Source: Lota lota (Eukaryota; Chordata; Actinopteri; Gadiformes; Lotidae). From it: a stretch of 64,000 bases of DNA. The notes beneath the pieces were generated by a model. It was not told where the DNA came from and did no database searches. It worked only from the letters and a program-made list of their open reading frames with translations. Positions 25,880 through 38,870 of the stretch are shown one piece after another. The DNA lies in NCBI GenBank assembly GCA_026745465.1, contig JACYXH010000182.1, positions 331,501 to 395,500 of the forward strand. The letters run 5' to 3'. The stretch's first letter is position 1. Every line of letters begins with the position of its first letter. Both the position numbers and the translations under genes were made by a program.

Positions 25880-27295
25880 ACTTACAAGGGCGCTCGCGAG
25901 GCCTTCCAAGATTTTTTCATAGTGAAGAGTAATGCCATATACAAACAGGCAAACTTCATTATGCGCACACAGGGGAATAATTAGACTGTGGACTATTTTG
26001 GCACTGCCCTGTCTGTGCTAGCCGAACACTGCAACTATGGACTGCTACGCGATGAGTTCATTAGTGACAGGATTGTAGTCATGAATTGTTCACAGCTTTA
26101 ATTGGTGTTTGTGTTGCTGTAGATATTACATCAGAAAACCCCTCGCATGAGTACTTAAAAGTTAGCGTGCTGGTGCATTGAGTTTCTTTCAAACTTTAAA
26201 CTTAAATAGTTATTTACCCTTTATGTGTATAGCACAAACAAAGTTTGCAAAGTGCTAAGCCATGAATAAAACAAAGAGAACAAAAATACAAGCTACAGAA
26301 AAACAAATATGCATGTAAAAATACAATAAATATATAAATAAATATTTAAATCAAATAAAAATAACATAGTAAATGCAAATCACAGATTAAATAGGCAGTA
26401 AAATACCATTATCAATTAAATGCCAGTTTATAAAATTGGGTTTTTAAGAGAGATTTAAAAGAAGATACTGATGTTAGCCCTTGCTGTCATTTTCATTTTG
26501 GACTCTGCAACGAGTAACAGGGCTCAGCCTGAGGTCACTTTGGACTTGGTTCTGGGTGTCAATAGCATCAACGGCTACCCTACAAACATTTATAGATAAT
26601 TTAATTTACATCTTATTTATAAACATGCATACACTTCTTTTTCTGTAGCATATTTGTATGCCTTAACTTACCAATTATTTTCCAAAATGTTGTCTATTTT
26701 CTTTACCTTGAGCAGAGCTGTAATAGCAACAACTATCCAAAGGATCATAACAAATCGGACAATCTCTGGAAAAAACATCGAGAAATGGCAAAACCAGTAC
26801 TGCTTTTACACAAAACTCACTTGAAGTAAACCAAAAGTGCACAATACCCAAGTTAAACAGAGCAATATTGACCTCATCTAACTGCTCTATTCAATTGGGC
26901 AGCATGGTTCGGTCAAGTCCACTCTCTTAAACTCCAGAAAAATGGAAACCATGAATATTGGTTGTCTTCACATACTATAATTGGTTCATGGCCCAATTTG
27001 AACGTTGTTTATGTGGCGTTAAGTTATGATCAGGGTATGATACATGAAGGCACGGTATGATGACATCATCAGATAGGGTCAGGGGGCAGTCTAGAGGCGA
27101 TTGTGATGCTGGTAGTCTTGTTCTGAATAAACTCCATGTAAATATACAGCTGGACTCACTAGTATTAGTCATATAACACGACATGGTGTTAGTCCTGTGC
27201 TGTGAGTACGTGGAGCTACGCTGGAACTCCTCAGAATTATCATTGGGGCAGCTCTTAGATGCTAAAGTTAAAAGGAGAGAAAAAGGGAAAACGGA

Positions 27296-27679
27296 ATGGC
27301 AGATGAACATGCAGGCCAGGAGGCAGCGGCAGTTGCACACAGAGTAGCATTGCCGGGTGCTAGCGCTACATTTAGCATAAAGTCACCGGACAGCTTTGAC
27401 TTTTCAAGACTGAAAGCGTGGACCAAATGTTTACTGAGGTTTGACAGATTCAGTCTGGCAAGTAACCTGAATGCTAGTTCTGAGGAGAATCAAATGAACA
27501 CTCTGATAAACAGTATTGGAGATGAGGTGGACGATGTTTTGCGTAAGCTGACCTTGACTGAGGAAACAAAGTGGACTAACAAGGGCACTCGCGAGGCCTT
27601 CCAAGATTTTTTCATAGTGAAGAGTAATGCCATATACAAACAGGCAAACTTCATTATGCGCACACAGGGGAATAATTAG
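27296..27679 (+). pseudogene. gag N-terminal fragment, unit 7
   Basis: 127 codons, identical to unit 5, ending at the shared TAG. Confidence 0.85.
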
Positions 27680-28993
27680 ATTGTGGACTATTTTGGCACT
27701 GCCCTGTCTGTGCTAGCCGAACACTGCAAGTATGGACTGCTACACAATGAGTTCATTAGCAACAGGATTGTAGTCACGAATTGTTCACACCTTTAATTGG
27801 TGTTTGTGTTGCTGTAGATATTACATCAGAAAACCCCTCGCATGAGTACTTAAAAGTTAGCGTACTGGTGCATTTAGTTTCTTTCAAACTTTAAACTTAA
27901 ATAATTATTTACCCTTTATGTGTATAGCACAAACAAAGTTTGCAAAGTGCTTAGCCATTAATAAAACAAAGAGAACAAAAATACAAGCTTCAGAAAAACA
28001 AATATGCATTAAAAAATACATAACAACAAATAAACAAATGTTTAAATCAAATCAAAGAAAAATAAAAATAACATAGTAAATGCAAACCACAGATTAAATA
28101 GGCAGTAAAATGCCAGCATAAATTAAATGCCAGTTTATAAAATTGGGTTTTTAAGAGAGATTTAAGAGAAGATACTGATGTTGCAAGCCCTTGCTATAAT
28201 TTGACTCTGCAACGAGTAAAAGGGCTCAGTCTGAGGTCACTTGGACTTGGTTCTGGGTGTCAATAGCATCAACGGCTACCCTAAATACATTTATAGATAA
28301 TTGAATTTACATCTTCTTTATAAACATGCAGACACTTCTTTTTCTGTAGCACATTTGTATGCCTTAACTTAACAATTGTCTTCCAAAATGTTGTCTATTT
28401 TCTTTTCCTTGAGATGAGCTGCAATAGCAACAACTATCCAAAGGATCATAACAAATCGGACAGTCTATAGAAAAAACATCGAGAAATGGCAAAATCAGTA
28501 CTGCTTTTACACAAAACTCACTTGAAGTAAACCAAAAGTTCACAATACCCAAGTTAAACAGAGCAATAGTGACCTCATCTAACTGCTCTATTCAATTGGG
28601 CAGCATGGTTTGGTCAAATCCACTCTTAAACTCCAGAAAATGGAAACCATGAATATTGGTTGTCTTCACATACTATAACTGGTTCATGGCCCAATTTGAA
28701 TGTTGTTTATGTGGTGTTAAGTTATGATCAGGGTATGATACATGAAGGCACGGTATGATGACATCATCAGATAGGGTCAGGGGGCAGTCTAGAGGCGATT
28801 GTGATGCTGGTAGTCATGTTCTGAATAAACTCCATGTAAACATACAGCTGGACTCACTAGTATTAGTCATATAACACGACATGGTGTTAGTCCTGTGCTG
28901 TGAGTACGTGGAGCTACGCTGGAACTCCTCAGAAGTATCATTGGGGCAGCTCTTAGATGCTAAAGTTAAAAGGAGAGAAAAAAGGAAAACAGA

Positions 28994-29380
28994 ATGGCAG
29001 ATGAACATGCAGGCCAGGAGGCAGCGGCAGTGGCACACAGAGTAGCATTGCCGGGTGCTAGCGCTACATTTAGCATAAAGTCACCGGACAGCTTTGACTT
29101 TTCAAGACTGAAAGCGTTGGACCAAATGTTTACTGAGGTTTGACAGATTCAGTCTGGCAATTAACATGAATGCTAGCTCTGAGGAGAACCAAATGAACAC
29201 TCTGATAAACAGTATTGGAGATGAGGTTGGACGATGTTTTGCGTGGGCTGACCTTGACTGAGGAAACAAAGTGGACTTACAAGGGCACTCGCGAGGCCTT
29301 CCAAGATTTTTTCATAGTGAAGAGTAATGCAATATACAAACAGGCAAACTTCATTTTGCACACACAGGGGAATAATTAGA
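28994..29380 (+). pseudogene. gag N-terminal fragment, unit 8, frameshifted
   Basis: The start ATG is present. Single-base insertions (GCGTTGGACC near 29113 and GAGGTTGGACG near 29225) break the frame. Confidence 0.8.
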
Positions 29381-30493
29381 CTGTAGTCTATTTTGTCACA
29401 GCCCTTTGTGTGCTAGCCAAACACTGCAACTATGGACTGCTACACAATGAGTTCATTAGCGACAGGATTGTAGTCACGAATTGTTCACACCTTTAATTGG
29501 TGTTTGTGTTGCTGTAGATATTACATCAGAAAACCCCTCGCATGAGTACTTAAAAGTTAGCGTGCTGGTGCATTGAGTTTCTTTCAAACTTTAAACTTAA
29601 ATAGTTATTTACCCTTTGTGTATAGCACAAACAAAGTTTGCAAAGTGCTAAGCCATGAATAAAACAAAGAGAACAAAAATACAAGCTACAGAAAAACAAA
29701 TATGCATTTAAAAATACAAAAAATAAATAAATAAATATTTAAATCAAATAAAAATAACATAGTAAATGCAAACCACAGATTAAATAGGCAGTAAAATGCC
29801 AGCATCAATTAAATGCCAGTTTATAAAATTGGGTTTTTAAAAGAGATTTAAGGGAAGATACTGATGTAAATAGCCCTCGCTATCATTTTCATTTTGGACT
29901 CTGGAACGAGTAACAGGGCTCAGCCTGAGGTCACTTGGACTTGGTTCTGGGTGTCAATAGCATCAACGGCTACCCTACAAACATGTATAGATAATTTAAT
30001 TTACATCTTATTTATAAACATGCATACACTTCTTTTTCTGTAGCACATTTGTATCCCTTAACTTACCAATTATCTTCCAAAATGTTGTCTATTTTCATTA
30101 CCTTGAGCTGAGCTGTAAGAGCAACAACTATCAAAAGGATCATAACAAATCGGACAATCTCTGGAATAAACATCGAAAAATGGCAAAAGCCCAATTTGAA
30201 TGTTGTTTATGTGGCGTTAAGTTATGATCAGGGTATGATACATGAAGGCACAATATGATGACATCATCAGATAGGGTCAGGGGGCAGTCTAGAGGCGATT
30301 GTGATGCTGGTAGTCATGTTCTGAATAAACTCCATGTAAATATGCAGCTGGACTCACTAGTATTAGTCATATAACACGACATGGTGTTAGTCCTGTGCTG
30401 TGCGTACGTGGAGCTACGCTGGAACTCCTCAGAAGTATCATTGGGGCAGCTCTTAGATGCTAAAGTTAAAAGGAGAGAAAAAGGGAAAACGGA

Positions 30494-30877
30494 ATGGCTG
30501 ATGAACATGCAGGCCAGGAGGCAGCGGCAGTTGCACACAGAGTAGCATTGCCGGGTGCTAGAGCTACATTTAGCATAAAGTCATCGGAAAGCTTTGACTT
30601 TTCAAGACTGAAAGCGTGGACCAAATGTTTACTGAGGTTTGACAGATTCAGTCTGGCAAGTAACCTGAATGCTAGCTCTGAGGAGAACCAAATGAACACT
30701 CTGATAAACAGTATTGGAGATGAGGTGGACGATGTTTTGCGTGGGCTGACCTTGACTGAGGAAACAAAGTGGACTTACAAGGGCGCTCGCGAGGCCTTCC
30801 AAGATTTTTTCATAGTGAAGAGTAATGCCATAGACAAACAGTCAAACTTCACTATGCACACACAGGGGAATAATTAG
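30494..30877 (+). pseudogene. gag N-terminal fragment, unit 9
   Basis: 127 codons, open to the shared TAG. Its unit lacks about 200 bp of host sequence just upstream of the LTR, so the LTR starts at 30210. Confidence 0.85.
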
Positions 30878-32192
30878 ACGGTGGACCATTTTAGCACAGC
30901 CCTGTCTGTGCTAGCCGAACACTGCAACTATGGACTGCTACACGATGAGTTCATTAGCGACAGGATTGTTGTCATGAATTGTTCACACCTTTAATTGGTG
31001 TTTGTGTTGCTGTAGATATTACATCAGAAAACCCCTCGCATGAGTACTTAAAAGTTAGCATGCTGGTGCATTGAGTTTCTTTCAAACTTTAAACTTAAAT
31101 AATTATTTACCCTTTATGTGTATAGCACAAACAAAGTTTGCAAAGTGCTTAGCCATTAATAAAACAAAGAGAACAAAAATAGAAGCTACAGAAAAACCAA
31201 TATGCATGTAAAAATACAATACATATATGAATAAATATTTAAATCAAAAACATATAAAAATAACACAGTAAATGCAAACCACAGATTAAATAGTCAGTAA
31301 AATGCCAGCATCAATTAAATGCCAGCTTATAAAATTGGGTTTTTAAGAGAGATTTAAGAGAAGATACTGATGTTAGCCCTTGCTATCATTTTCATTTTGG
31401 ACTCTGCAACGAGTAAAAGGGCTCAGTCTGAGGTCACTTTGGACTTGGTTCTGGGTGTCAATAGCATCAACGGCTACCCTACAAACATTTATAGATAATT
31501 TAATTTACATTTTATATATAAACATGCATACACTTCTTTTTTGTAGCACATTTGAATGCCTTAACTTACCAATTATTTTCCAAAATGTTGTCTATTTGCT
31601 TTACCTTGAGCTGAGCTGTAATAGCAACAACTATCCAAAGGATCATAACAAATCGGACAATCTAAAGAAAAAACATCGAAAAATGGCAAAACCAGTACTG
31701 CTTTTACACAAAACTCACTTGAAGTAAACCAAAAGTTCACAATTCCCAAGTTAAACAGAGCAATAGTGACCTCATCTAATTGTTCTATTCAATTGGTCAG
31801 CATGGTTCGGTCAAGTCCACTCTCTTAAACTCCAGAAAAATGAAAGCATGAATATTGGTTGTCTTCACATACTATAACTGGTTCATGGCCCAATTTGAAT
31901 GTTGTTTATGTGGCGTTAAGTTATGATCAGGGTATGATACATGAAGGCACAGTATGATGACATCATCACATAGGGGCAGGGGGCAGTCTAGAGGCGATTG
32001 TGATGCTGGTAGTCATGTTCTGAATAAACTCCATGTAAATATACAGCTGGACTCACTAGTATTAGTCATATAACACGACATGGTGTTAGTCCTGTGCTAT
32101 GAGTAAGTGGAGCTACGCTGGAACTCCTCAGAAGTATCATTGGGGCAACTCTTAGATGGTAAAGTTAAAAGGAGAGAAAAAGGGAAAACAGA

Positions 32193-32576
32193 ATGGAAGA
32201 TGAACATGCAGGCCAGGAGGCAGCGGCAGTGGTTCACAGAGTAGCATTGCCAGGTGCTAGCGCTACATTTAGCATGAAGTCACCGGACAGCTTTGACTTT
32301 TCAAGACTGAAAGCGTGGACCAAATGGATACTGAGGTTTGACAGATTCAGTCTGGCAAGTAATCTGAATGCTAGCTCTGAGGAGAACCAAATGAACACTG
32401 ATAAACAGTATTGGAGATGAGGTGGACGATGTTTTGCGTGGGCTGACCTTGACTGAGGAAACAAAGTGGACTTACAAGGGCGCTCGCGAGGCCTTCCAAG
32501 ATTTTTTCATAGTGAAGAGTAATGTCATTTACAAACAGGCAAACTTCATTATACACACAGGGGAATAATTAGACTG
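32193..32576 (+). pseudogene. gag N-terminal fragment, unit 10, frameshifted
   Basis: It starts MEDEHAGQ (GCA changed to GAA). Loss of two bases in AACACTCTG near 32397 shifts the frame, so the open part ends at 32420. Confidence 0.8.
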
Positions 32577-33888
32577 TGGACTATTTTGGCACCGCCCTGT
32601 GTGTGCCAGCCGAACACTGCAACTACGGACTGCTACACAATGAGTTCATTAGCGACAGGATTGTAGTCACGAATTGATCACACCTTTAATTGGTGTTTGT
32701 GTTGCTGTAGATATTACATCAGAAAACCCCTCGCATGAGTACTTAAAAGTTAGCATGCTGGTGCATTGAGTTTCTTTCAAACTTTAAACTTAAATAATTA
32801 TTTACCCTTTATGTGTATAGCACAAACAAAGTTTGCAAAGTGCTTAGCCATTAATAAAACAAAGAACAAAAATAGAAGCTACAGAAAAACAAATATGCAT
32901 GTAAAAATACAATACATATATGAATAAATATTTAAATCAAATACATATAAAAATAACACAGTAAATGCAAACCACAGATTAAATAGTCAGTAAAATGCCA
33001 GCATAAATTAAATGCCAGTTTATAAAATTGGGTTTTTAAAAGAGATTTAAGAGAAGATACTGATGTAAATAGCCCTTGCTATCATTTTCATTTTGGACTC
33101 TGCAACGAGTAAAAGGGCTCAGTCTGAGGTCACTTTGGACTTGGTTCTGGGTGTCAATAGCATCAACGGCTACCCTACAAACATTTATAGATAATTGAAT
33201 TTACATTTTATTTATAAACATGCATACACTTCTTGTTGGTAGCACATTTGTATGTCTTAACTTACCAATTATTTTCCAAAATGTTGTCTATTTGCTTTAC
33301 CTTGAGCTGAGCTGTAATAGCAACAACTATCAAAAGGATCGTAAGAGATCGGACAATCTAAAGAAAAAACATCGAAAAATGGCAAAACCAGTACTGCTTT
33401 TACACAAAACTCACTTGAAGTAAACCAAAAGTTCACAATACCCAAGTTAAACAGAGCAATATTGACCTCATCTAACTGTTCTATTCAATTGGGCAGCATG
33501 GTTTGGTCACGTCCACTCTCTTAAACTCCAGAAAAATGAAACCATGAATATTGGTTGTCTTCACATACTATAACTGGTTCATGGCCCAATTTGAATGTTG
33601 TTTATGTGGCGTTAAGTTATGATCAGGGTATGATACATGAAGGCATGGTATGATGACATCATCAGATCGGGTCAGGGGGCAGTCTAGAGGCGATTGTGAT
33701 GCTGGTAGTCATGTTCTGAATAAACTCCATGTAAACATACAGCTGGACTCACTAGTATTAGTCATATAACACGACATGGTGTTAGTCCTGTGCTGTGAGT
33801 TTGTGGAGCTACGCTGGAACTCCTCAGAAGTATCATTAGGGCAGCTCTTAGATGGTAAGGTTAAAAGGAGAGAAAAAGGGAAAACAGA

Positions 33889-34273
33889 ATGGCAGATGTA
33901 CATGCAGGCCAGGAGGCAGCGGCAGTTGCACACAGAGTAGCATTGCCGGGTGCTAGCGCTACATTTAGCATAAAGTCACCGGACAGATTTGACTTTTCAA
34001 GACTGAAAGCGTTGGACCAAATGTTTACTGAGGTTTGACAGATTCAGTCTGGCAAGTAACCTGAATGCTAGCTCTGAGGAGAACCAAATGAACACTCTGA
34101 TAAACAGTATTGGAGATGAGGTGGTCGATGTTTTGCGTGGGCTGACCTTGACTGAGGAAACAAAGTGGACTAACAAGGGCGCTCGCGAGGCCTTCCAAGA
34201 TTTTTTCATAGTGAAGAGTAATGCCATATACAAACAGGCAAACTTCACTATGCACACACAGGGGAATAATTAG
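33889..34273 (+). pseudogene. gag N-terminal fragment, unit 11, frameshifted
   Basis: The ATG at 33889 is kept. A one-base insertion (GCGTTGGACC near 34012), the same as in unit 8, breaks the frame. The distal part from 34088 is open to the shared TAG. Confidence 0.8.
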
Positions 34274-35595
34274 ACGGTGGTCTATTTTGTCACAGCCCTG
34301 TGTGTGCTAATCAAACACTGCAACTATGGACTGCTACACAATGAGTTCATTAGCGACAGGATTGTAGTCACGAACTGATCACACCTTTAATTGGTGTTTG
34401 TGTTGCTGTAGATATTACATCAGAAAACCCCTCGCATGAGTACTTAAAAGTTAGCATGCGGGTGCATTGAGTTTCTTTCAAACTTTAAACATAAATAATT
34501 ATTTACCCTTTATGTGTATAGTTCAAGCAAAGTTTGCAAAGTGCTTAGCCAATAATAAAACAAAGAGAACAAAAATACAAGCTACAGAAAAACAAATATG
34601 CATTTAAAAATACCTAACAATAAAAAAAAATGTTTAAATCAAATCAAATAAAAATAAAAATAACATAGTAAATGCAAACCACAGATTAAATAGACAGTAA
34701 AATGCTTGCATCAATTAAATGCCAGTTTATAAAATTGGGTTTTTAAGAGAGATTTAAGAGAAGATACTGATGTTGCTAGCCCTTGCTATCATTTTCATTT
34801 TGGACTCTGGAACGAGTAACAGGGCTCAGCCTGAGGTCACTTGGACTTGGTTCTGGGTGTCAATAGCATCAACGGCTACCCTACAACCATGTATAGATAA
34901 TTTAATTTACATCTTATTTATAAACATGCATACACTTCTTTTTCTGTAGCACATTTGTATGCCTTAACTTACCAATTATCTTCCAAAATGTTGTCTATTT
35001 TCTTTACCATGAGCTGAGCTGTAATAGCAACAACTATCAAAAGGATCATAACAAATCGGACAATCTCTGGAATAAACATCGAAAAATGGCAAAACCAGTA
35101 CTGCTTTTACACAAAACTCACTTGAAGTAAACCAAAAGTTCACAATACCCAAGTTAAACAGAGCAATAGTGACCTCTTCTAACTGCTCTATTCAATTGGG
35201 CAGCATGGTTCGGTCACGTCCACTCTCTTAAACTCCAGAAAAATGAAACCATGAATATTGGTTGTCTTCACACACTATAACTGGTTCATGGCCCAATTTG
35301 AATGTTGTTTATGTGGCGTTAAGTTATGATCAGGGTATGATACATGAAGGCACGGTATGATGACATCATCAGATAGGGTCAGGGGGCAGTCTAGAGGCGA
35401 TTGTGATGCTGGTAGTCATGTTCTGAATAAACTCCATGTAAATATACAGCTGGACTCACTAGTATTAGTCATATAAAACGACATGGTGTTAGTCCTGTGC
35501 TGTGAGTTTGTGGAGCTACGCTGGAACTCCTCAGAAGTATAATTGGGGCAGCTCTTAGATGCTAAAGTTAAAAGGAGAGAAAAAGGGAAAACAGA

Positions 35596-35979
35596 ATGGC
35601 AGATGAACATGCAGGCCAGGAGGCAGCGGCAGTTGCACACAGAGTAGCATTGCCGGGTGCTAGCGCTACATTTAGCATAAAGTCACCGGACAGCTTTGAC
35701 TTTTCAAGACTGAAAGCGTGGACCAAATGGATACTGAGGTTTGAAAGATTCAGTCTGGCAAGTAACCTGAATGCTAGCTCTGAGGAGAACCAAATGAACA
35801 CTCTGATAAACAGTATTGGAGATGAGGTGGTCGATGTTTTGCGTGGGCTGACCTTGACTGAGGAAACAAAGTGGACTTACAAGGGCGCTCGCGAGGCCTT
35901 CCAAGATTTTTTCATAGTGAAGAGTAATGCCATATACAAACAGGCAAACTTCACTTTGCACACACAGGGGAATAATTAG
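35596..35979 (+). pseudogene. gag N-terminal fragment, unit 12
   Basis: 127 codons, open to the shared TAG, with the D-to-V variant (GDEVVDVLRG) also seen in units 11 and 13. Confidence 0.85.
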
Positions 35980-37294
35980 ACTGTGGACTATTTTGTCACA
36001 GCCCTGTGTGTGCTAGCCAAACACTTCAACTATGGACTGCTACACAATGAGTTCATTAGCGACAGGATTGTAGTCACGAATTGTTCACACCTTTAATTGG
36101 TGTTTGTGTTGCTGTAGATATTACATCAGAAAACCCCTCGCATGTGTTCTTAAAAGTTAGCATGCTGGTGTATTGAGTTTCTTTCAAACTTTAAACTTAA
36201 ATAATTATTTACCCTTTATGCGTATTGCACAAACAAAGTTTGCAAAGTGCTTAGCCATTAATAAAACAAAGAGAACAAAAATACAAGCTACAGAAAAACA
36301 AATATGCATTTAAAAATACATAACAATAAATAAATAAATGTTTAAATCAAATCAAATTAAAATTAAAATAACATAGTAAATGCAAACCATAGATTAAATA
36401 GGCAGCAAAATGCCAGCATCAATTAAATGCCAGCTTATAAAATTGGGTTTTTAAGAGAGATTTAAGAGAAGATACTGATGTTAGCCCTTGCAATTTTTTT
36501 CATTTTGGACTCTGCAACGAGTAAAAAGGGCTCAGCCTGATGTCACACACACTGGGTGTCAATAGCAGCAACTGCTACCCTACAAACATTTAAAGATAAT
36601 TTAATTTACATCTTATTTATAAACATGCATACACTTCTTTTTTGTAGCACATTTGTATGCCTTAACTTACCAATTATCTTCCAAAATGTTGTCTATTTTC
36701 TTTACCTTGAACTGAGCTGTAATAGCAACAACTATCCAAAGGATCATAACAAATCGGACAGTCTATAGAAAAAACATCCAGAAATGGCAAAACCAGTACT
36801 GCTTTTACACAAAACTCACTTGAAGTAAACCAAAAGTTCACAATACCCAAGTTAAACAGAGCAATGGTGACCTCATCTAACTGCTCTATTCAATTGGGCA
36901 GCATGGTTCGGTCAAGTCCACTCTCTTAAACTCCAGAAAAATGGAAACCATGAATATTGGTTGTCTTCACATACTATAATTGGTTCATGGCCCAATTTGA
37001 ATGTTGTTTATGTGGCGTTAAGTTATGATCAGGGTATGATACATGAAGGCACGGTATGATGACATCATCAGATAGGGTCAGGGGGCAGTCTAGAGGCGAT
37101 TGTGATGCTGGTAGTCATGTTCTGAATAAACTCCATGTAAACATACAGCTGGACTCACTAGTATTAGTCATATAACACGACATGGTGTTAGTCCTGTGCT
37201 GTGAGTAAGTGGAGCTACGCTGGAACTCCTCAGATTTATCATTGGGGCAGCTCTTAGATGCTAAAGTTAAAAGGAGAGAAAAAGGGAAAACGGA

Positions 37295-37678
37295 ATTGCA
37301 GATGAACATGCAGGCCAGGAGGCAGCGGCAGTTGCACACAGAGTAGCATTGCCGGGTGCTAGCGCTACATTTAGCATAAAGTCACTGGACAGCTTTGACT
37401 TTTCAAGACTGAAAGCATGGGCCAAATGTTTACTGAGGTTTGACAGATTCAGTCTGGCAAGTAACCTGAATGCTAGCTCTGAGGAGAATCAAATGAACAC
37501 TCTGATAAACAGTATTGGAGATGAGGCGGTCGATGTTTTGCGTGGGCTGACCTTGACTGAGGAAACAAAGTGGACTTACAAGGGCGCTCGCGAGGCCTTC
37601 CAAGATTTTTTCATAGTGAAGAGTAATGCCATATACAAACAGGCAAACTTCACTTTGCACACACAGGGGAATAATTAG
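37295..37678 (+). pseudogene. gag N-terminal fragment, unit 13, start lost
   Basis: The initiation codon is changed (AATGGCAG to AATTGCAG). The rest of the frame is open to the shared TAG. It is the last gag copy; unit 14 ends within its LTR. Confidence 0.8.
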
Positions 37679-38870
37679 ACTGTGGACTATTTTGGCACAG
37701 CCCTGAGTGTGCTAGCCGAACACTGCAACTATGGACTGCTACGCGATGAGTTCATTAGCAACAGGATTGTAGTCACGAATTGTTCACACCTTTAATTGGT
37801 GTTTGTGTTGCTGTAGATATTACATCAGAAAACCCCTCGCATGAGTACTTAAAAGTTAGCGTGCTGGTGCATTGAGTTTCTTTCAAACTTTAAACTTAAA
37901 TAATGATTTACCCTTTATGTGTATAGCACAAACAAAGCTTGCAAAGTGCTTAGCCATTAATAAAACAAAGAGAACAAAAAAAAAGCTACTGAAAAAAAAG
38001 ATGCATTTAAAAATACATAACAATAAATAAATAAATGTTTAAATCAAATCAAATTAAAATTAAAATAACATAGTAAATGCAAACCACAGATTAAATAGGC
38101 AGTAAAATGCCTGCATCGATTAAATGCCAGTTTATAAAATTGGATTTTTAAGAGAGATTTAAGAGAAGATACTGATGTTAGCCCTTGCTATCATTTTCAT
38201 TTTGGACTCTGGAACGAGTAACAGGGCTCGGCCTGAGGTCACTTGGACTTGGTTCTGGGTGTCAATAGCATCAACGGCTACCCTACAAACATTTATAGAT
38301 AATTTAATTTACATCTTATTTATAAACATGCATACACTTCTTTTTCTGTAGCACATTTGTATGCCTTAACTTACCAATTATTTTCCAAAATGTTGTCTAT
38401 TTTCTTTACCTTGAGCTGAGCTTTAAGTGCAACAACTATCAAAAGGATCATAACAAATCGGTCAATTTAAAGAAAAAACATCTAGAAATGGCAAAACCAA
38501 TACTGCTTTTACACAAAACTCACTTGAATAAACCAAAAGTTCACAATACCCAAGTTAAACAGAGCAATAGTGACCTCATCTAACTGTTCTATTCAATTGG
38601 GCAGCATGGTTCGGTCACGTCCACTCTCTTAAACTCCAGAAAAATGAAACCATGAATGTTGGTTGTCTTCACATACTATAACTGGTTCATGGCCCAATTT
38701 GAATGTTGTTTATGTGGCGTAAAGTTATGATCAGGGTATGATACATGAAGGCACGGTATGATGACATCATCAGATAGGGTCAGGGGGCAGTCAAGGGGCG
38801 ACCGTGATGCTGGTAGTCATGTTCTGAATAAACTCCATGTAAATATACAGCTGGACTCACTAGTATTAGT

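Larger units (their letters stand above)
15935..38870 (+). repeat. Tandem array of 14 LTR-gag units (~1.7 kb period)
   Basis: Units start at TTGTTCACACC (or a close variant) at 15935, 17571, 19277, 20982, 22688, 24383, 26086, 27781, 29481, 30979, 32674, 34375, 36081 and 37790. Most are 1695-1709 bp. The first is 1636 bp, the ninth 1498 bp (about 200 bp missing near 30188), and the last stops inside its LTR at about 38870. Each unit has three parts: about 0.9 kb of non-LTR host sequence, a 172-bp LTR, then PBS plus the gag 5' part ending near an ATTGTAGTCAC junction. Because host flank and element are repeated together, the array formed by tandem duplication after a gypsy element inserted, not by repeated insertion. 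All units lie head to tail. Confidence 0.96.

Noticed and set aside
15935-38870. CRISPR-like array
   Set aside because: The repeats are 1.7 kb with LTR and gag content in a eukaryotic genome; no short repeat-spacer pattern.
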